Source: Fluviirhizobium alvei (GTDB taxonomy: Bacteria > Pseudomonadota > Alphaproteobacteria > Rhizobiales > Rhizobiaceae). Taken from it: 64,000 nt of DNA. Positions 9,189 to 18,040 of the stretch are shown here, in pieces; the first letter of the stretch is position 1; each line of letters begins with the position of its first letter. The notes under the pieces are model-generated. The model was not told the DNA's origin. It was given only the letters and a program-made list of their open reading frames with translations, and searched no databases. The stretch is taken from contig NZ_JAUOZU010000007.1 in assembly GCF_030551875.1 (NCBI RefSeq), positions 248,001-312,000 of the forward strand, given 5' to 3'. Both the position numbers and the translations under genes were made by a program.

Positions 9189-9959
9189 TCAACCCACCTG
9201 CGACAGCATCACCGCTTCGACCTTCCTGCTGCCGGGATCGTGGCCCGGACATTGGCACGGATCGTCAACGGCGCCCGGATGGACCATCATCAGGCAATCG
9301 TCTTTTCGTCGCGCAAGCAGCCTCGGCAGCCATCGGGCAACGGCGTCCGGCCGGTCCAGTCTCAGAAAGCCGGAAAAATCGCTGTTGATCCGCCAATGTT
9401 TGCGGGCGAAGACAGCTCTCGCCTGCCATGCCATTGCGGCGACCACCAGGACCTTGAGCCCACCTGCCCGCACATTGAGGATCAGCCCCGGGAGATGGGC
9501 CGGAAGCGGAACACGCATCCATGTCCCTTCCTCCCTCGGCAGATCGGCCGCAAAAGCAGCGATCCCCGGCAGGCAATGACAATGCTGGTGACCGTCATAA
9601 TAATCCGGCAGCGTTCCGAAGAGCTTGCGGAACGCCTCCGTTTGCCGGACGAGTTCGGTTCGCGCCCAGTCGGGAGCCTTGCCCAGCAGACATTCCCGCA
9701 TCAGTGACGAAAGCGGCGCATGCGCCGACATGGCGGCAAACGGATGCGTGAGATTGAGGTGGAGCCCGACCTTTGCGCCCTTCTCTCTGAGCGCCTTCAA
9801 GGCGCTGACATCGGCCATGTCCATGTCCCCGTCGATCATGACGGAGGTTCCGTCGATCCGGCCGCTCGCCAAAAGAGACAGGATCACGCGGTCATGTCCA
9901 CGACCAAGGCCGAAATCGTCAGCGATTGTGAGCGCGATCGCGTCAGCCTGGCCAGACAT
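9189..9959 (-). CDS. YdjC/HpnK (ChbG) family carbohydrate deacetylase
   Basis: 256 residues from ATG 9959 (MSGQADAIAL); the longer frame from 10037 lies mostly inside the upstream gene. Metal-binding signatures of the ChbG/HpnK/NaxD family are visible: 'IADDFGLG' (Asp pair), 'GLHLNLTH' (His) and 'YYDGHQHCHCLPG' (His residues). Family members remove acetyl groups from N-acetylated sugars, including undecaprenyl-phosphate-linked GalNAc (NaxD of Francisella) and hopanoid GlcNAc (HpnK). It overlaps the PMT-type gene by 17 nt, so it is the last gene of the gtrA-gtrB-PMT operon. This context favours a lipid-linked sugar as substrate. Confidence 0.85.
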   Translation of the reverse strand: MSGQADAIALTIADDFGLGRGHDRVILSLLASGRIDGTSVMIDGDMDMADVSALKALREKGAKVGLHLNLTHPFAAMSAHAPLSSLMRECLLGKAPDWARTELVRQTEAFRKLFGTLPDYYDGHQHCHCLPGIAAFAADLPREEGTWMRVPLPAHLPGLILNVRAGGLKVLVVAAMAWQARAVFARKHWRINSDFSGFLRLDRPDAVARWLPRLLARRKDDCLMMVHPGAVDDPCQCPGHDPGSRKVEAVMLSQVG

Positions 9960-11463
9960 AGACAACCGCCATTTCAAACGGGACCTTGTGCGGAAAACGC
10001 ACACCAGTCCGCCGTGTTTCAAGGATGGCTTCCGCACTGTTGAGACCGACGGTCGTCGCCCAGTTCATCGCCTCTTTGAGACAGTCGCGATCGACATTCC
10101 CGACAGGCTCCAGCGAGCAGATGATCACGCCGGCCTCCTGACGCCAGTTGGTGCGGGGCGGATAGTAGGATGGCATCCGGTCGGGCAGGTTTGGCAAAGC
10201 CTCGACCGCACCATCGGAAAAGAACGCGAGATTTGCGGCGCTGTTGCCCTTGGCCGTCCAGGACAGGGGCAAGGCCGAACGTTTGGACCAGTTGGCAAGA
10301 ATGGCGGCCGCCGCTTCCTCATTCGGCACATAGAAGCCGGGCCTGCCCTTGAGGCCCTGAACCGCGCCAATTGCCAGACCGGCCACGATCATGAGCGGCC
10401 AGAGGAAGCGGAACGCCGACACGAGCTGCGCCGAGCGAACCGCAAGCATCTGCGGCGGAACGTTCGTTGCGATATAGAGCGTGAAGGCAAAACCGATCGG
10501 AATCGCCCAGGGCATCGAGAGTTCGACAAGGCCAACGACGGAAAAAAGGATCGTCGTCAGCCAGGGACCGAGCGCCGCAAACAAGAGCAATCCCGGCACG
10601 AAACGGGGCGAGAGGATTTGCCGGATGCGCCCAGCCAAGGAGCCGCGCGCGAGAAAGGCAAAGGCAACCAGAAGCGGGATCGGCCAATAGATGAGCGGGG
10701 CAGCCAGGAACTTCAGGATGTATTTGACATGCTGCCCTGCGGTGTCGTCGGTGCCCTGTTCGCTGGCATAGGCGAGTGCTTCGGAATGCGTCACGAGCCA
10801 GTAAAGATGCGGCGCAGAGGCAAGCAGGAAAACAGCCACGGCCAGCCAGGGCGTGGCCGTTCGCCAGATCCCGCGCTGGGATGGCAGGAACGCATAGGCA
10901 AACAACGGAAGCAGCAGAACAATGGAGTAATATTTGCTCAGCATCGCGATTGCGGCCAGCACCCCGAACGCAGCCGCATGCACTCTGCGACTTTCCGTTC
11001 TGCCATCCAGCGCCTTCGCAAAAGCCCAGACCACCCAGGGCCAGACCGACAGGCAGATTGCATTCATGTTCAGTTTGCCGGGCAGCGTCAGATAGGGAAG
11101 CGCCAGCACCGTCAAAGCCAGCGCCAGCGAAACGGCAGGTTCGCTCATTTTGAGCGCGCGACCGAGAGCCACGATCCCGTACAGCGCGATGGCGAGATTG
11201 ATGGCGGACAGGAAATAGAACGAGGCAACCGATTTGGGAGCCGCCAGGAACCAGAGTTTTGCCATCCACGGCAGAAATTGCGGATGTTTGTCGGACCCCA
11301 GAAGCCAGTGCTGCGACCAGGCATAGACTTCGACCATATCGCCATAGCTATCGAGCGTGCTCTTGGCACTGATCGTCATCACCCACCAGACCAGGCAGTG
11401 AATGAGGATAAAGACGGATGGCCTTGACCAGATAGACTTGGGCGACACAGGCAACTCTTTCAA
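9943..11463 (-). CDS. ArnT/PMT-type (GT39/GT83) membrane glycosyltransferase
   Basis: 506 residues with about ten predicted membrane segments, for example 'FILIHCLVWWVMTISA' at the N terminus and 'IAMLSKYYSIVLLLPLFAYAF' in the middle. The first periplasmic loop contains 'YGDMVEVYAWSQHW' and 'KHPQFLPW', the acidic substrate loop typical of GT-C enzymes such as ArnT, Rgt and PMT proteins. These enzymes move a sugar from a polyprenyl phosphate onto lipid A, LPS core or another acceptor on the outer face of the inner membrane. It lies 34 nt after gtrB and overlaps the deacetylase gene. The acceptor cannot be told from sequence alone. Confidence 0.87.
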   Translation of the reverse strand: MKELPVSPKSIWSRPSVFILIHCLVWWVMTISAKSTLDSYGDMVEVYAWSQHWLLGSDKHPQFLPWMAKLWFLAAPKSVASFYFLSAINLAIALYGIVALGRALKMSEPAVSLALALTVLALPYLTLPGKLNMNAICLSVWPWVVWAFAKALDGRTESRRVHAAAFGVLAAIAMLSKYYSIVLLLPLFAYAFLPSQRGIWRTATPWLAVAVFLLASAPHLYWLVTHSEALAYASEQGTDDTAGQHVKYILKFLAAPLIYWPIPLLVAFAFLARGSLAGRIRQILSPRFVPGLLLFAALGPWLTTILFSVVGLVELSMPWAIPIGFAFTLYIATNVPPQMLAVRSAQLVSAFRFLWPLMIVAGLAIGAVQGLKGRPGFYVPNEEAAAAILANWSKRSALPLSWTAKGNSAANLAFFSDGAVEALPNLPDRMPSYYPPRTNWRQEAGVIICSLEPVGNVDRDCLKEAMNWATTVGLNSAEAILETRRTGVRFPHKVPFEMAVVYVWPG

Positions 11464-11497
11464 CTAGGGAAATGCAGGGGCAACAGACGCAGAGGAT

Positions 11498-12469
11498 TTA
11501 TTGCGATGGCCTGCCGTCACCCGTCACCTGATTGTCGTCGGCAATCACGTAGCTCGGCCGTCGTTTGACCTCCGAGACGATCTTGCCGACATATTCCCCG
11601 ATCAGGCCGAGAAACACCATCTGCAGACCGCCGAAAAAGGAAATCAGCGTCAGGATCGAGGCAAGGCCAATGCTGCTGGAGGGGAAGAACAGACGTTCGA
11701 TGATGATATAGAGGCCATAAAGACCGCTGAAACAGGCGATCAGCAGCCCGGCAAACGCCATGATCCGGAGCGGCGCCGTCGTGAAACTGGTCATGGCATC
11801 GAAGGAGAGCGCAAGCAGACGCAAGGAGCTGAAGCTGGATTGGCCGCGTTCGCGCTCGACATGGGGGAGCGGGATGCCGCGTTGCGAGAAGCCGACCCAG
11901 CCGTAAAGCCCCTTCATGAACCGTTCGCTCTCGGGCAACATGCGCAAGGCATTGGCGTAACGCTGGCTGATCAGCCGGAAATCGCCGGCATTCTCGGTCA
12001 TCTGGAAGCGCGAACCCTGGTTCATGATCCTGTAGAAAATCCGGCTCAGAGCCGCCTTTGCGACACCGTCGCTGACCCGTCGCGATTCCTTGTAGGCATA
12101 GACGGTGTCGACCTTTTCGTCGCGCCAGATCCGGACCATCTCCTCGATCACTTCCGGCGGATGCTGAAGATCGGCATCCATCATGATGATGGCGTCGCAA
12201 TCGGTTGCGGCATCGATGCCTGCGGTCAGCGCAGCCTCCTTGCCGAAATTGCGCGAGAACCGCAGAAGCCGGGCCTTGCGACCGCCAAAATCGAGCTGCC
12301 GCAGAAGATCGTAGCTATTGTCCCGGCTGCCATCATCCACGAAAACATAGCGGACCTCCATGCCATATTCGGCTTCGAGCCGACGCGCGATCGCGTCGAG
12401 ACGCTCGATCAGCATCTGAAGATTGGGCGTCTCATTATAGACGGGCACGATGATCGACAGGGACGTCAT
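11498..12469 (-). CDS. GtrB/ArnC-like polyprenyl-phosphate glycosyltransferase
   Basis: 323 residues from ATG 12469, which overlaps the gtrA-like stop codon (ATGA); the larger open frame up to 12862 is the shadow of that gene. GT2 fold: 'SIIVPVYNETPNL' at the N terminus, 'YVFVDDGSRDNS' and the DxD motif in 'MMDADLQHPPEV'. Two membrane helices near the C terminus ('IMAFAGLLIACFSGLYGLYIII' and 'ILTLISFFGGLQMVFLGLIGEYVG') anchor it. It should transfer a sugar from a UDP- or other nucleotide donor to undecaprenyl or dodecaprenyl phosphate. The nearest known rhizobial role is RgtE (Dod-P-GalA synthase), the enteric one ArnC. Confidence 0.9.
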   Translation of the reverse strand: MTSLSIIVPVYNETPNLQMLIERLDAIARRLEAEYGMEVRYVFVDDGSRDNSYDLLRQLDFGGRKARLLRFSRNFGKEAALTAGIDAATDCDAIIMMDADLQHPPEVIEEMVRIWRDEKVDTVYAYKESRRVSDGVAKAALSRIFYRIMNQGSRFQMTENAGDFRLISQRYANALRMLPESERFMKGLYGWVGFSQRGIPLPHVERERGQSSFSSLRLLALSFDAMTSFTTAPLRIMAFAGLLIACFSGLYGLYIIIERLFFPSSSIGLASILTLISFFGGLQMVFLGLIGEYVGKIVSEVKRRPSYVIADDNQVTGDGRPSQ

Positions 12470-12864
12470 GGGCGATCTTTCAGGAAGATGAAGGCGGAGG
12501 AAATTCCGAAATTGATGATCGAGACGGCAACGATGGCGACGATGACCGCGATCTCGGTCGACGCTCCCCAGGCCATCAGTCCATTCAGAACCACGAAGCG
12601 GAGACCGAAGACAAGGACCGTCAACAGGGCAAAGCGCCCGTAGCGCACAAGCGCACCCTTTTCGGCTACACGGAAGGTGATGTGATCGTGGTAGAGAAAG
12701 ACGACAAGGGAGCTCACAACCATGGCCAGGACAAGGGCGACGCCAGGCGACAGACCATAGTGATTGTGCAGAGAGAGGGTGATGAAATAATCGATGATCG
12801 CCCCCAGAAGCGAACCGCCCCCAAACACGATAAAGCTCTTGAGCTTGGCTAAGAGATGCCACAT
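12466..12864 (-). CDS. GtrA-like membrane flippase
   Basis: 132 residues with four membrane helices, standard size for GtrA (PF04138). The typical start 'FIVFGGGSLLGAIIDYFITLSLHN' is followed by 'FLYHDHITFRV' and 'RYGRFALLTVLVFGLRFVVLNGLMAW'. GtrA-type proteins help flip the polyprenyl-phosphate sugar made by GtrB; RgtF plays this part in rhizobial galacturonic acid transfer. First gene of the operon, overlapping gtrB by 4 nt. About 290 nt upstream to 13156 hold no gene; its promoter should be there. Confidence 0.9.
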   Translation of the reverse strand: MWHLLAKLKSFIVFGGGSLLGAIIDYFITLSLHNHYGLSPGVALVLAMVVSSLVVFLYHDHITFRVAEKGALVRYGRFALLTVLVFGLRFVVLNGLMAWGASTEIAVIVAIVAVSIINFGISSAFIFLKDRP

Positions 12865-13156
12865 CGTCAGAACGGTCCGTTCAGAACAGTCGAGTTGAGC
12901 AACGTTTGCTGCAGAAACGTGGCAAAGGAGAAAGCCGCAAGTCCGGAAATGCTCCGCACCGCGCCCGGATCCTGCATTTAAATAATGCGCAGTCCGGAAT
13001 CAATCCGCTGCGCGTAGGGTTCGTCTGGCGAGGCCCAAAAGGGAGGTCAAGACGCGTTCAGGGCGCGGGTGCGCAGGTGCGATCGCAGCCGTTATGTTTA
13101 AAGCGCCGGCGAAACCTTTAGCCGTAACGGGATGAATGAATATTGCTCCTGAGCCA

Positions 13157-15145
13157 TCAGACGGCGATCTTGCTGTCCTCGCGGCTGGTTCGAGCCGCAA
13201 ATTCCATCGCCTGCTCCTCCGGCAGCGGAGGCGAGAAGAGATAACCCTGAACGCTGGTGCCGCCCAAGGCTTTGAGTGCTTCGAGTTCTTCTTCCGTTTC
13301 GACACCCTCGATCACGCAATCCAATCCCATGTCGGCACTGAGGGTCAGGAGAGATTTGACGATTTTGTAACTTGCGGGGCTCTGGTGCAGGTTCGTGACG
13401 AAACTCCTGTCGATCTTGAATTTCGTCAGGGGCAGCGCATGCAGCCGAGTGAGGCTCGAATAGCCGGTTCCGAAATCGTCGAGCGAGATTCCGCAACCAA
13501 GGCGCCGCAAGGTCTCGACGGATTGCGTCACCTGCTCGAAGTCGTGGGTGAAGGCGGTTTCCGTAATCTCGAGGTCAAGCCGTTTCGGATCGAAGCCGCT
13601 GGTCTCGATGATGCCGATAATCGCCAGAACACCATCGGCAGCATTCAGGTCATGCGCAGACAGGTTGAACGAGAGGCGCAAAGGCGCATCCCATGAGATG
13701 GCTGCATCAAGTGCCTTCCGGAAAAGGGGCCGCGTCAGCGAGCCAATCATGCCGGCCCTCTCAGCGATCGGGATGAAGCTCGCCGGAGACACTTTCCCCA
13801 AAGTCGGGCTATCCCATCGCGCCAGCGCTTCAAACCCGATCGTCGAGCCGTCGCGGATATCCACGATGGGCTGAAAAACAACCGAGAGCTCTTTTTCCAG
13901 ATCGGCCTGCTTCAGCACACTTTCAATCCGGGCCTCAAGGTTGATCTGATGTTCATGGTCGGTATTGAAGAGAACAGCACCACCACGCAATCTCTTCTTG
14001 GCGTGGTAGAGCGCGTAGTCGGCCCGGTCAAAAAGCTGTTCGCGGTTCAGGGCCAGGTCGGGAAAGACGGCGATCCCCATGGACGCCGAGACATGGACCG
14101 TGCCTTCCGGCATCGGATACGGCTCCCGCAACCGCGCAGACACCCTGTTCGCATTTATGACGAGCTGCGCATCCTCAGGCGGCAGCGCTGCAATGATCGC
14201 AAATTCGTCACCACCCAATCTGTAGGGTGTGCTGGCGGTCAAAGTGTTGGACAGGCGATTGGCGACCTCGATCAGGAGACGATCGCCGACCGAATGACCG
14301 TAAAGGTCATTGACGGGTTTGAAGCCATCCAGGTCCATGACCCCGAGCGCCAGGCGGTTTCCGCTCGCCCGCGCCTTTTCCAGTTCGTATTCTAGGTCCG
14401 CAAAGAAGGCGCGCCGGTTTGCGAGACCCGTGAGGCTGTCGAGATTGGCGAGCCTGAAATTCTCGCAACTCAGCGCGTCACTCCGCTGCTTTGCAACCAC
14501 CATGCTTTCGAAGTTCCGGTAGTTGGTCAACAGAATGGTCATCATCCCTGCGCACACCAGAAGGATATTGATCGCTATCGCGACGAATGTTGGCTGCGCC
14601 GTCGAGACGAAGAAAGCAATAAAGGCACCGTTGACAATCAGCGTCACGATGAAGGCGGCCGAGCGGACATACATCAGACAGAAGATGCAGGATATGACGG
14701 TGATTGCCATGTAAAAGGCAACATGCGAGCGCGTGTAGGCGTCGCCATAGGGAATGAGGGCGAAGGACCAGAGCGTAAAGGCAACCGCGATCAAACCTGC
14801 GAGACGGTTGGTACGCTGAAGTGCGGCATGGGCAAATTCGGGTGATGGCGTAACATTTCTGGTCCGGAACCAGAAGAGCACGCGAAGGAGGCAGCCGAAT
14901 GTCAGTACGGATGGCACGCCGATCGTCAGCCACACTGGGGCGAGGCTGACATGGGTCATGGCGAGTGCCCAGGTGCTAGACAGCAGAATGAAATACATCA
15001 TCGGCATCTGACGGGTAAAAGCCCGATACTGAGCTTTGAGAAGCTCAGGATTTTCGCTCTGTACCGACATGAAGTCTCGGATTCTGCGTTGTATAATCTT
15101 GAAATTCATAGGCCCGCCCATCGCCAGATGAACGTTTCCTAACAT
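13157..15145 (-). CDS. Membrane GGDEF-EAL cyclic-di-GMP protein
   Basis: 662 residues (an ATG at residue 13 is also possible). About six membrane helices between residues 48 and 207 form an N-terminal sensor, followed by a GGDEF domain (intact GGDEF at 311-315, 'DSLTGLANRRAFF' at 236) and an EAL domain ('IGFEALARW' with EAL at 439-441, 'SLDDFGTGYSS', 'TKFKIDRSF', 'VIEGVETEEE'). All residues needed for diguanylate cyclase and phosphodiesterase activity seem present; no RxxD inhibitory site precedes the GGDEF. It can both make and break cyclic di-GMP in principle; which dominates is unknown. It is a single-gene unit between the gtrA operon and tRNA-Arg. Confidence 0.93.
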   Translation of the reverse strand: MLGNVHLAMGGPMNFKIIQRRIRDFMSVQSENPELLKAQYRAFTRQMPMMYFILLSSTWALAMTHVSLAPVWLTIGVPSVLTFGCLLRVLFWFRTRNVTPSPEFAHAALQRTNRLAGLIAVAFTLWSFALIPYGDAYTRSHVAFYMAITVISCIFCLMYVRSAAFIVTLIVNGAFIAFFVSTAQPTFVAIAINILLVCAGMMTILLTNYRNFESMVVAKQRSDALSCENFRLANLDSLTGLANRRAFFADLEYELEKARASGNRLALGVMDLDGFKPVNDLYGHSVGDRLLIEVANRLSNTLTASTPYRLGGDEFAIIAALPPEDAQLVINANRVSARLREPYPMPEGTVHVSASMGIAVFPDLALNREQLFDRADYALYHAKKRLRGGAVLFNTDHEHQINLEARIESVLKQADLEKELSVVFQPIVDIRDGSTIGFEALARWDSPTLGKVSPASFIPIAERAGMIGSLTRPLFRKALDAAISWDAPLRLSFNLSAHDLNAADGVLAIIGIIETSGFDPKRLDLEITETAFTHDFEQVTQSVETLRRLGCGISLDDFGTGYSSLTRLHALPLTKFKIDRSFVTNLHQSPASYKIVKSLLTLSADMGLDCVIEGVETEEELEALKALGGTSVQGYLFSPPLPEEQAMEFAARTSREDSKIAV

Positions 15146-15367
15146 ACAGGTCCTTACAATCGTGGAAATCAGTACGGTTAATCAAAGGCAACCAGTCTGA
15201 CCGGCTCAAAGGCAGGCAATCCACCACGTTCGCCGTTGATCTTGCATCTCCCTTGGCGTTCACTTCGGCAACGAAAATGTCAGGCGCAAGCGCAACCGAG
15301 CCGGCGTATTTCCGTGTCAGCCAAATCCCTGAGGAATAAACTATTCAATTATTTCAATGAAGTGTTT

Positions 15368-15444
15368 TGGCGCACCCGACAGGATTCGAACCTGTGACCT
15401 TTGGAATCGGAATCCAACACTCTATCCAGCTGAGCTACGGGTGC
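15368..15444 (-). tRNA. tRNA-Arg (CCG)
   Basis: 77 nt with encoded CCA. Acceptor GCACCCG pairs with CGGGTGC, discriminator G. Anticodon arm TTGGA-TTCCGAT-TCCAA gives anticodon CCG. T arm contains AGGTTCGAATCC. Confidence 0.96.
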
Positions 15445-15670
15445 GCATGCCGGTTGCCGCACGAAGCAGCACGACAGCCCTCCTTTAGCCTAGAGCTTTG
15501 ATGCCATCAATGGCAAAATTCAGTTCCATCCAACCAAAACGCTTTTTCCACGGACCGTGGCGAGATCCGATCCGGCTTCGGCCCGGCATGGGACCTGACC
15601 GCCTTTGTCCCTAGGTTCGGGCAAGTCAGGCATGCGAGAGATGCGGCATCATCGAGAAAGAGTGCCGACC

Positions 15671-16633
15671 ATGCCGCAAAACATCATCTGGCTCGCAAGC
15701 TATCCGAAATCGGGCAACACCTGGCTGCGCGCCTTCATCAGTTCGATCCTGGGTCTCGGCACTATCAATGACAAGGGCGCGTTTGCCCGCTTTACCTCGA
15801 CCTGCAACTCGTCGGAAGCCCGTGCGCTTTTTTATGGCGATCAGCCGATGCCGGAAGTATTGCCCGACATGGCCTGGCGGGCGCCGCTGCAGCGGCAGAT
15901 TTCCGCCCGCGTGGGCGCTTCCCGTCATTTCTGCAAGACCCACAGCCGCTTCGGCACCATTGATGGCAACCCGCTCATTGCTCCGGATGTTTCGCTGCGC
16001 GCCGTGGTGATTGTCCGCAACCCGATCGATGTCGCGGCTTCCTTTGCCAATTACATGACGACGACGCCGGAGATGGGGATCAAGCTGATTGCCAACCCCT
16101 TCATGACGCTGTCGAACCGCAACCGTTCGCATTACATGATCAGCGTTGGCAGCTGGGATCTCAACGTCCTGTCCTGGCTGACCCAGTCCGAAATCCCGGT
16201 CTTCCTCATGCGCTATGAGGATATGTATTTCGACAAGGAAACGGCGTTCGGCAACTTTGCCCGCCAGGTGCTGGGCATCCGCGACCAGGCCAAGATCGAC
16301 AAGGCAATCGAGGAAAGCGATTTCGGCCGCCTGCAGGCCCGCGAGCAGGAAGTCGGCTTCCGCGAGAACATCTCAAGCGTCAATCCCTTCTTCTGGCGCG
16401 GCTATCCCTATCATGCGCTCGAGATCTATGACGAAGCGCAGCGGCAGGCGATCTGGGATCGGCACCGCATTGTCGCCGAAGCGCTTGGCTATCGCTACGA
16501 TGGCAAGACGATCACGCTTGAAGCGCCCGACATGGCGCCGCTCCACGCCTACCGCCAGCAGCTTCTCGGCCTGATCGACGCGCCTTATGCGCTGCCGCCC
16601 GAACTGATGGCCGTGGCCAACAAGGGCAGCTGA
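15671..16633 (+). CDS. Sulfotransferase domain protein
   Basis: 320 residues from ATG 15671 (MPQNIIWLASYPKSGNTWLR); starts further up (15605, 15641) add a non-conserved stretch. The 5'-phosphosulfate loop 'YPKSGNTWLR' is at residues 10-19 and the 3'-phosphate motif 'VVIVRNPIDVAASFANYM' near 115, with a late 'FRENISSVNPFFWRGY' segment. Family members move sulfate from PAPS to hydroxyl or amino groups of sugars, lipids or proteins; no transmembrane segment is seen. It lies next to tRNA-Arg and converges with the crotonase gene (6-nt gap). The substrate is unknown; surface polysaccharide or LPS sulfation is a reasonable guess in rhizobia. Confidence 0.85.
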   Translation: MPQNIIWLASYPKSGNTWLRAFISSILGLGTINDKGAFARFTSTCNSSEARALFYGDQPMPEVLPDMAWRAPLQRQISARVGASRHFCKTHSRFGTIDGNPLIAPDVSLRAVVIVRNPIDVAASFANYMTTTPEMGIKLIANPFMTLSNRNRSHYMISVGSWDLNVLSWLTQSEIPVFLMRYEDMYFDKETAFGNFARQVLGIRDQAKIDKAIEESDFGRLQAREQEVGFRENISSVNPFFWRGYPYHALEIYDEAQRQAIWDRHRIVAEALGYRYDGKTITLEAPDMAPLHAYRQQLLGLIDAPYALPPELMAVANKGS

Positions 16634-16639
16634 CAGCAA

Positions 16640-17413
16640 TCAGCTGAAGTTCGGCTTGCGCTTTTCGAGGAACGCCTTGAGCCCTTCGCGAGCATCGGGT
16701 CCCGTCTGGCAGATCGCTGCCGTCAGGCTCTCGACATGCAATCCGTCCGAACGGCCCATGTCTGAGATCCGCGAAATGCTCTGGATCACCATCTGATTGA
16801 TCAGCGAGGAATTGGACGCGATGTTGGTCGCAAGCGTCTTTGCGGTCGCTAGCCCCTCGCCTTCGCCGACGAGATAATGCGCCAGACCGAGCCGTACTCC
16901 CTCTTCGCCGCCATAGATGCGACCGGTCAGCATCATTTCTGTCATCCGGTCCGGCCCGATGATCCGGGAAATGCGGGCCGTTGCGCCACCGCCGACGAAA
17001 ATGCCGCGCTTGCCTTCCGGCAGCTGGAACTTGACGGTCGGATCGGCAACCCGAACATGCGTAGCCGCGGCAATTTCAAGACCGCCGCCCATCACTGCAC
17101 CTTCCATGACGGAAACGATCGGCAGACCGCCGAACTGCATTTTCTCCATCACACCATGCCAATGGCGGGAATGGGCAAAAACGGCCGTCGCATCCCGTTC
17201 CACCGCTTCGGAAAGATCGAGACCAGCGGAAAAATTGCCGCCTGCGCCATGGATCACCGCCACGCGCACGCCAGCCGGCGGCGTTGAAAAGAAAGCATCG
17301 AGCTCCGCTAGCGTTCTGTCATTGATCGCGTTACGCTTCTCCGGACGCGAAAAGGTCAGGATTGCGATCGATCCTTCGACAGAGATCGCGATGTTGGGGG
17401 TCTGCTCGCTCAT
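16640..17413 (-). CDS. Enoyl-CoA hydratase/isomerase (crotonase family)
   Basis: 257 residues. Oxyanion-hole segments 'GAGGNFSAGLDL' and 'VMGGGLEIAAATH' are present; both glutamates used by enoyl-CoA hydratases seem conserved, in 'GGGLEIA' and 'QLPEGKRG'. The loop 'GIFVGGGATARISRIIGPDRMTEMMLTGR' is typical. The enzyme should act on an acyl-CoA thioester, but its exact substrate cannot be read from sequence. It is divergent from a MarR gene, with a short palindrome between them; this arrangement is common for aromatic-acid or phenylpropanoid CoA pathways controlled by MarR proteins. Confidence 0.88.
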   Translation of the reverse strand: MSEQTPNIAISVEGSIAILTFSRPEKRNAINDRTLAELDAFFSTPPAGVRVAVIHGAGGNFSAGLDLSEAVERDATAVFAHSRHWHGVMEKMQFGGLPIVSVMEGAVMGGGLEIAAATHVRVADPTVKFQLPEGKRGIFVGGGATARISRIIGPDRMTEMMLTGRIYGGEEGVRLGLAHYLVGEGEGLATAKTLATNIASNSSLINQMVIQSISRISDMGRSDGLHVESLTAAICQTGPDAREGLKAFLEKRKPNFS

Positions 17414-17447
17414 CTTTCCTCCCGCCGGTTTCAGTCCGGTTCAATAT

Positions 17448-17464
17448 AGTTATGCAATATAACT
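17448..17464. promoter_or_regulatory. Inverted repeat, probable MarR operator
   Basis: AGTTAT-GCAAT-ATAACT, a perfect 6+6 inverted repeat with a 5-nt spacer, in the 138-nt divergent region between the crotonase gene (starts 17413, minus) and the MarR gene (starts 17552, plus). Its size and AT-rich character fit MarR-family operators. Confidence 0.5.
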
Positions 17465-17551
17465 TTCTCGACAGATCCGCAAGCAGATGGTTTGCGTTAA
17501 AAGCAATTATTCCCTATAGCATTTTGAACAACCAGACGACGGGACGGGACG

Positions 17552-18019
17552 ATGGCCGTTTTCGAACAGGACGAAATGCAGAATGACGGCCGCAGGATCG
17601 ATTTCTCGATTCTGGTCGAAGCCATCGGCTACCAGCTGCGGCGCGCCCAGCTCACCGTCTTCCAGGACTTTCACGAATCCTTTGCCAACGAGGGTCTGCG
17701 CCCGGCGGATTTTTCCGTGCTGCTGGTGGTTTCGGCCAATCCCGGGTTAAAACAGAGCGAAGTTGCCGAAGCGCTTGGCATCCAGCGCGCCAATTTCGTG
17801 GCGATCGCCGACAGTCTCGAACAGCGCGGACTGGCAGAACGCCGTAAATCCGAAACCGATCGCCGTGTGCAGGCGCTTTATCTCACCGAACGCGGCGAAG
17901 AATTTGCCCGCGGTATGTTGCGCACCTGGCGCATCCACGAAGACAGGCTGGTGGAAAAACTCGGCGGCCCCGCCGAACGGGACCGCCTGCTGGAGCTGCT
18001 GGGCCGCATCACCCGATAG
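17552..18019 (+). CDS. MarR family transcriptional regulator
   Basis: 155 residues with a winged-helix MarR domain: 'LRPADFSVLLVVSANPGLKQSEVAEALGIQRANFVAIADSLEQRGLAERRKSETDRRVQALYLTERGEEF' holds the recognition helix (around 75-90) and the wing with the conserved 'DRR'. It is divergent from the crotonase gene and very likely regulates it, with a CoA-thioester or aromatic acid as possible inducer. It converges with thuB (21-nt gap). Confidence 0.9.
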   Translation: MAVFEQDEMQNDGRRIDFSILVEAIGYQLRRAQLTVFQDFHESFANEGLRPADFSVLLVVSANPGLKQSEVAEALGIQRANFVAIADSLEQRGLAERRKSETDRRVQALYLTERGEEFARGMLRTWRIHEDRLVEKLGGPAERDRLLELLGRITR

Positions 18020-18040
18020 TCGAAGAACAGCGCCGCCCGC

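Noticed and set aside
9625-11427. 600-codon plus-strand frame opposite the PMT-type gene
   Set aside because: Sequence is His/Arg/Gln-rich antisense of membrane helices; the minus-strand gene is clear.
11498-12862. Extended frame of 454 codons for the GtrB gene
   Set aside because: Codons upstream of 12469 lie in another frame of the gtrA-like gene and give no GT2 sequence; ATG 12469 overlaps the gtrA stop.
15368-15444. tRNA-Arg as a third island boundary
   Set aside because: I found no copy of its 3' end nearby and neighbouring genes have normal composition.
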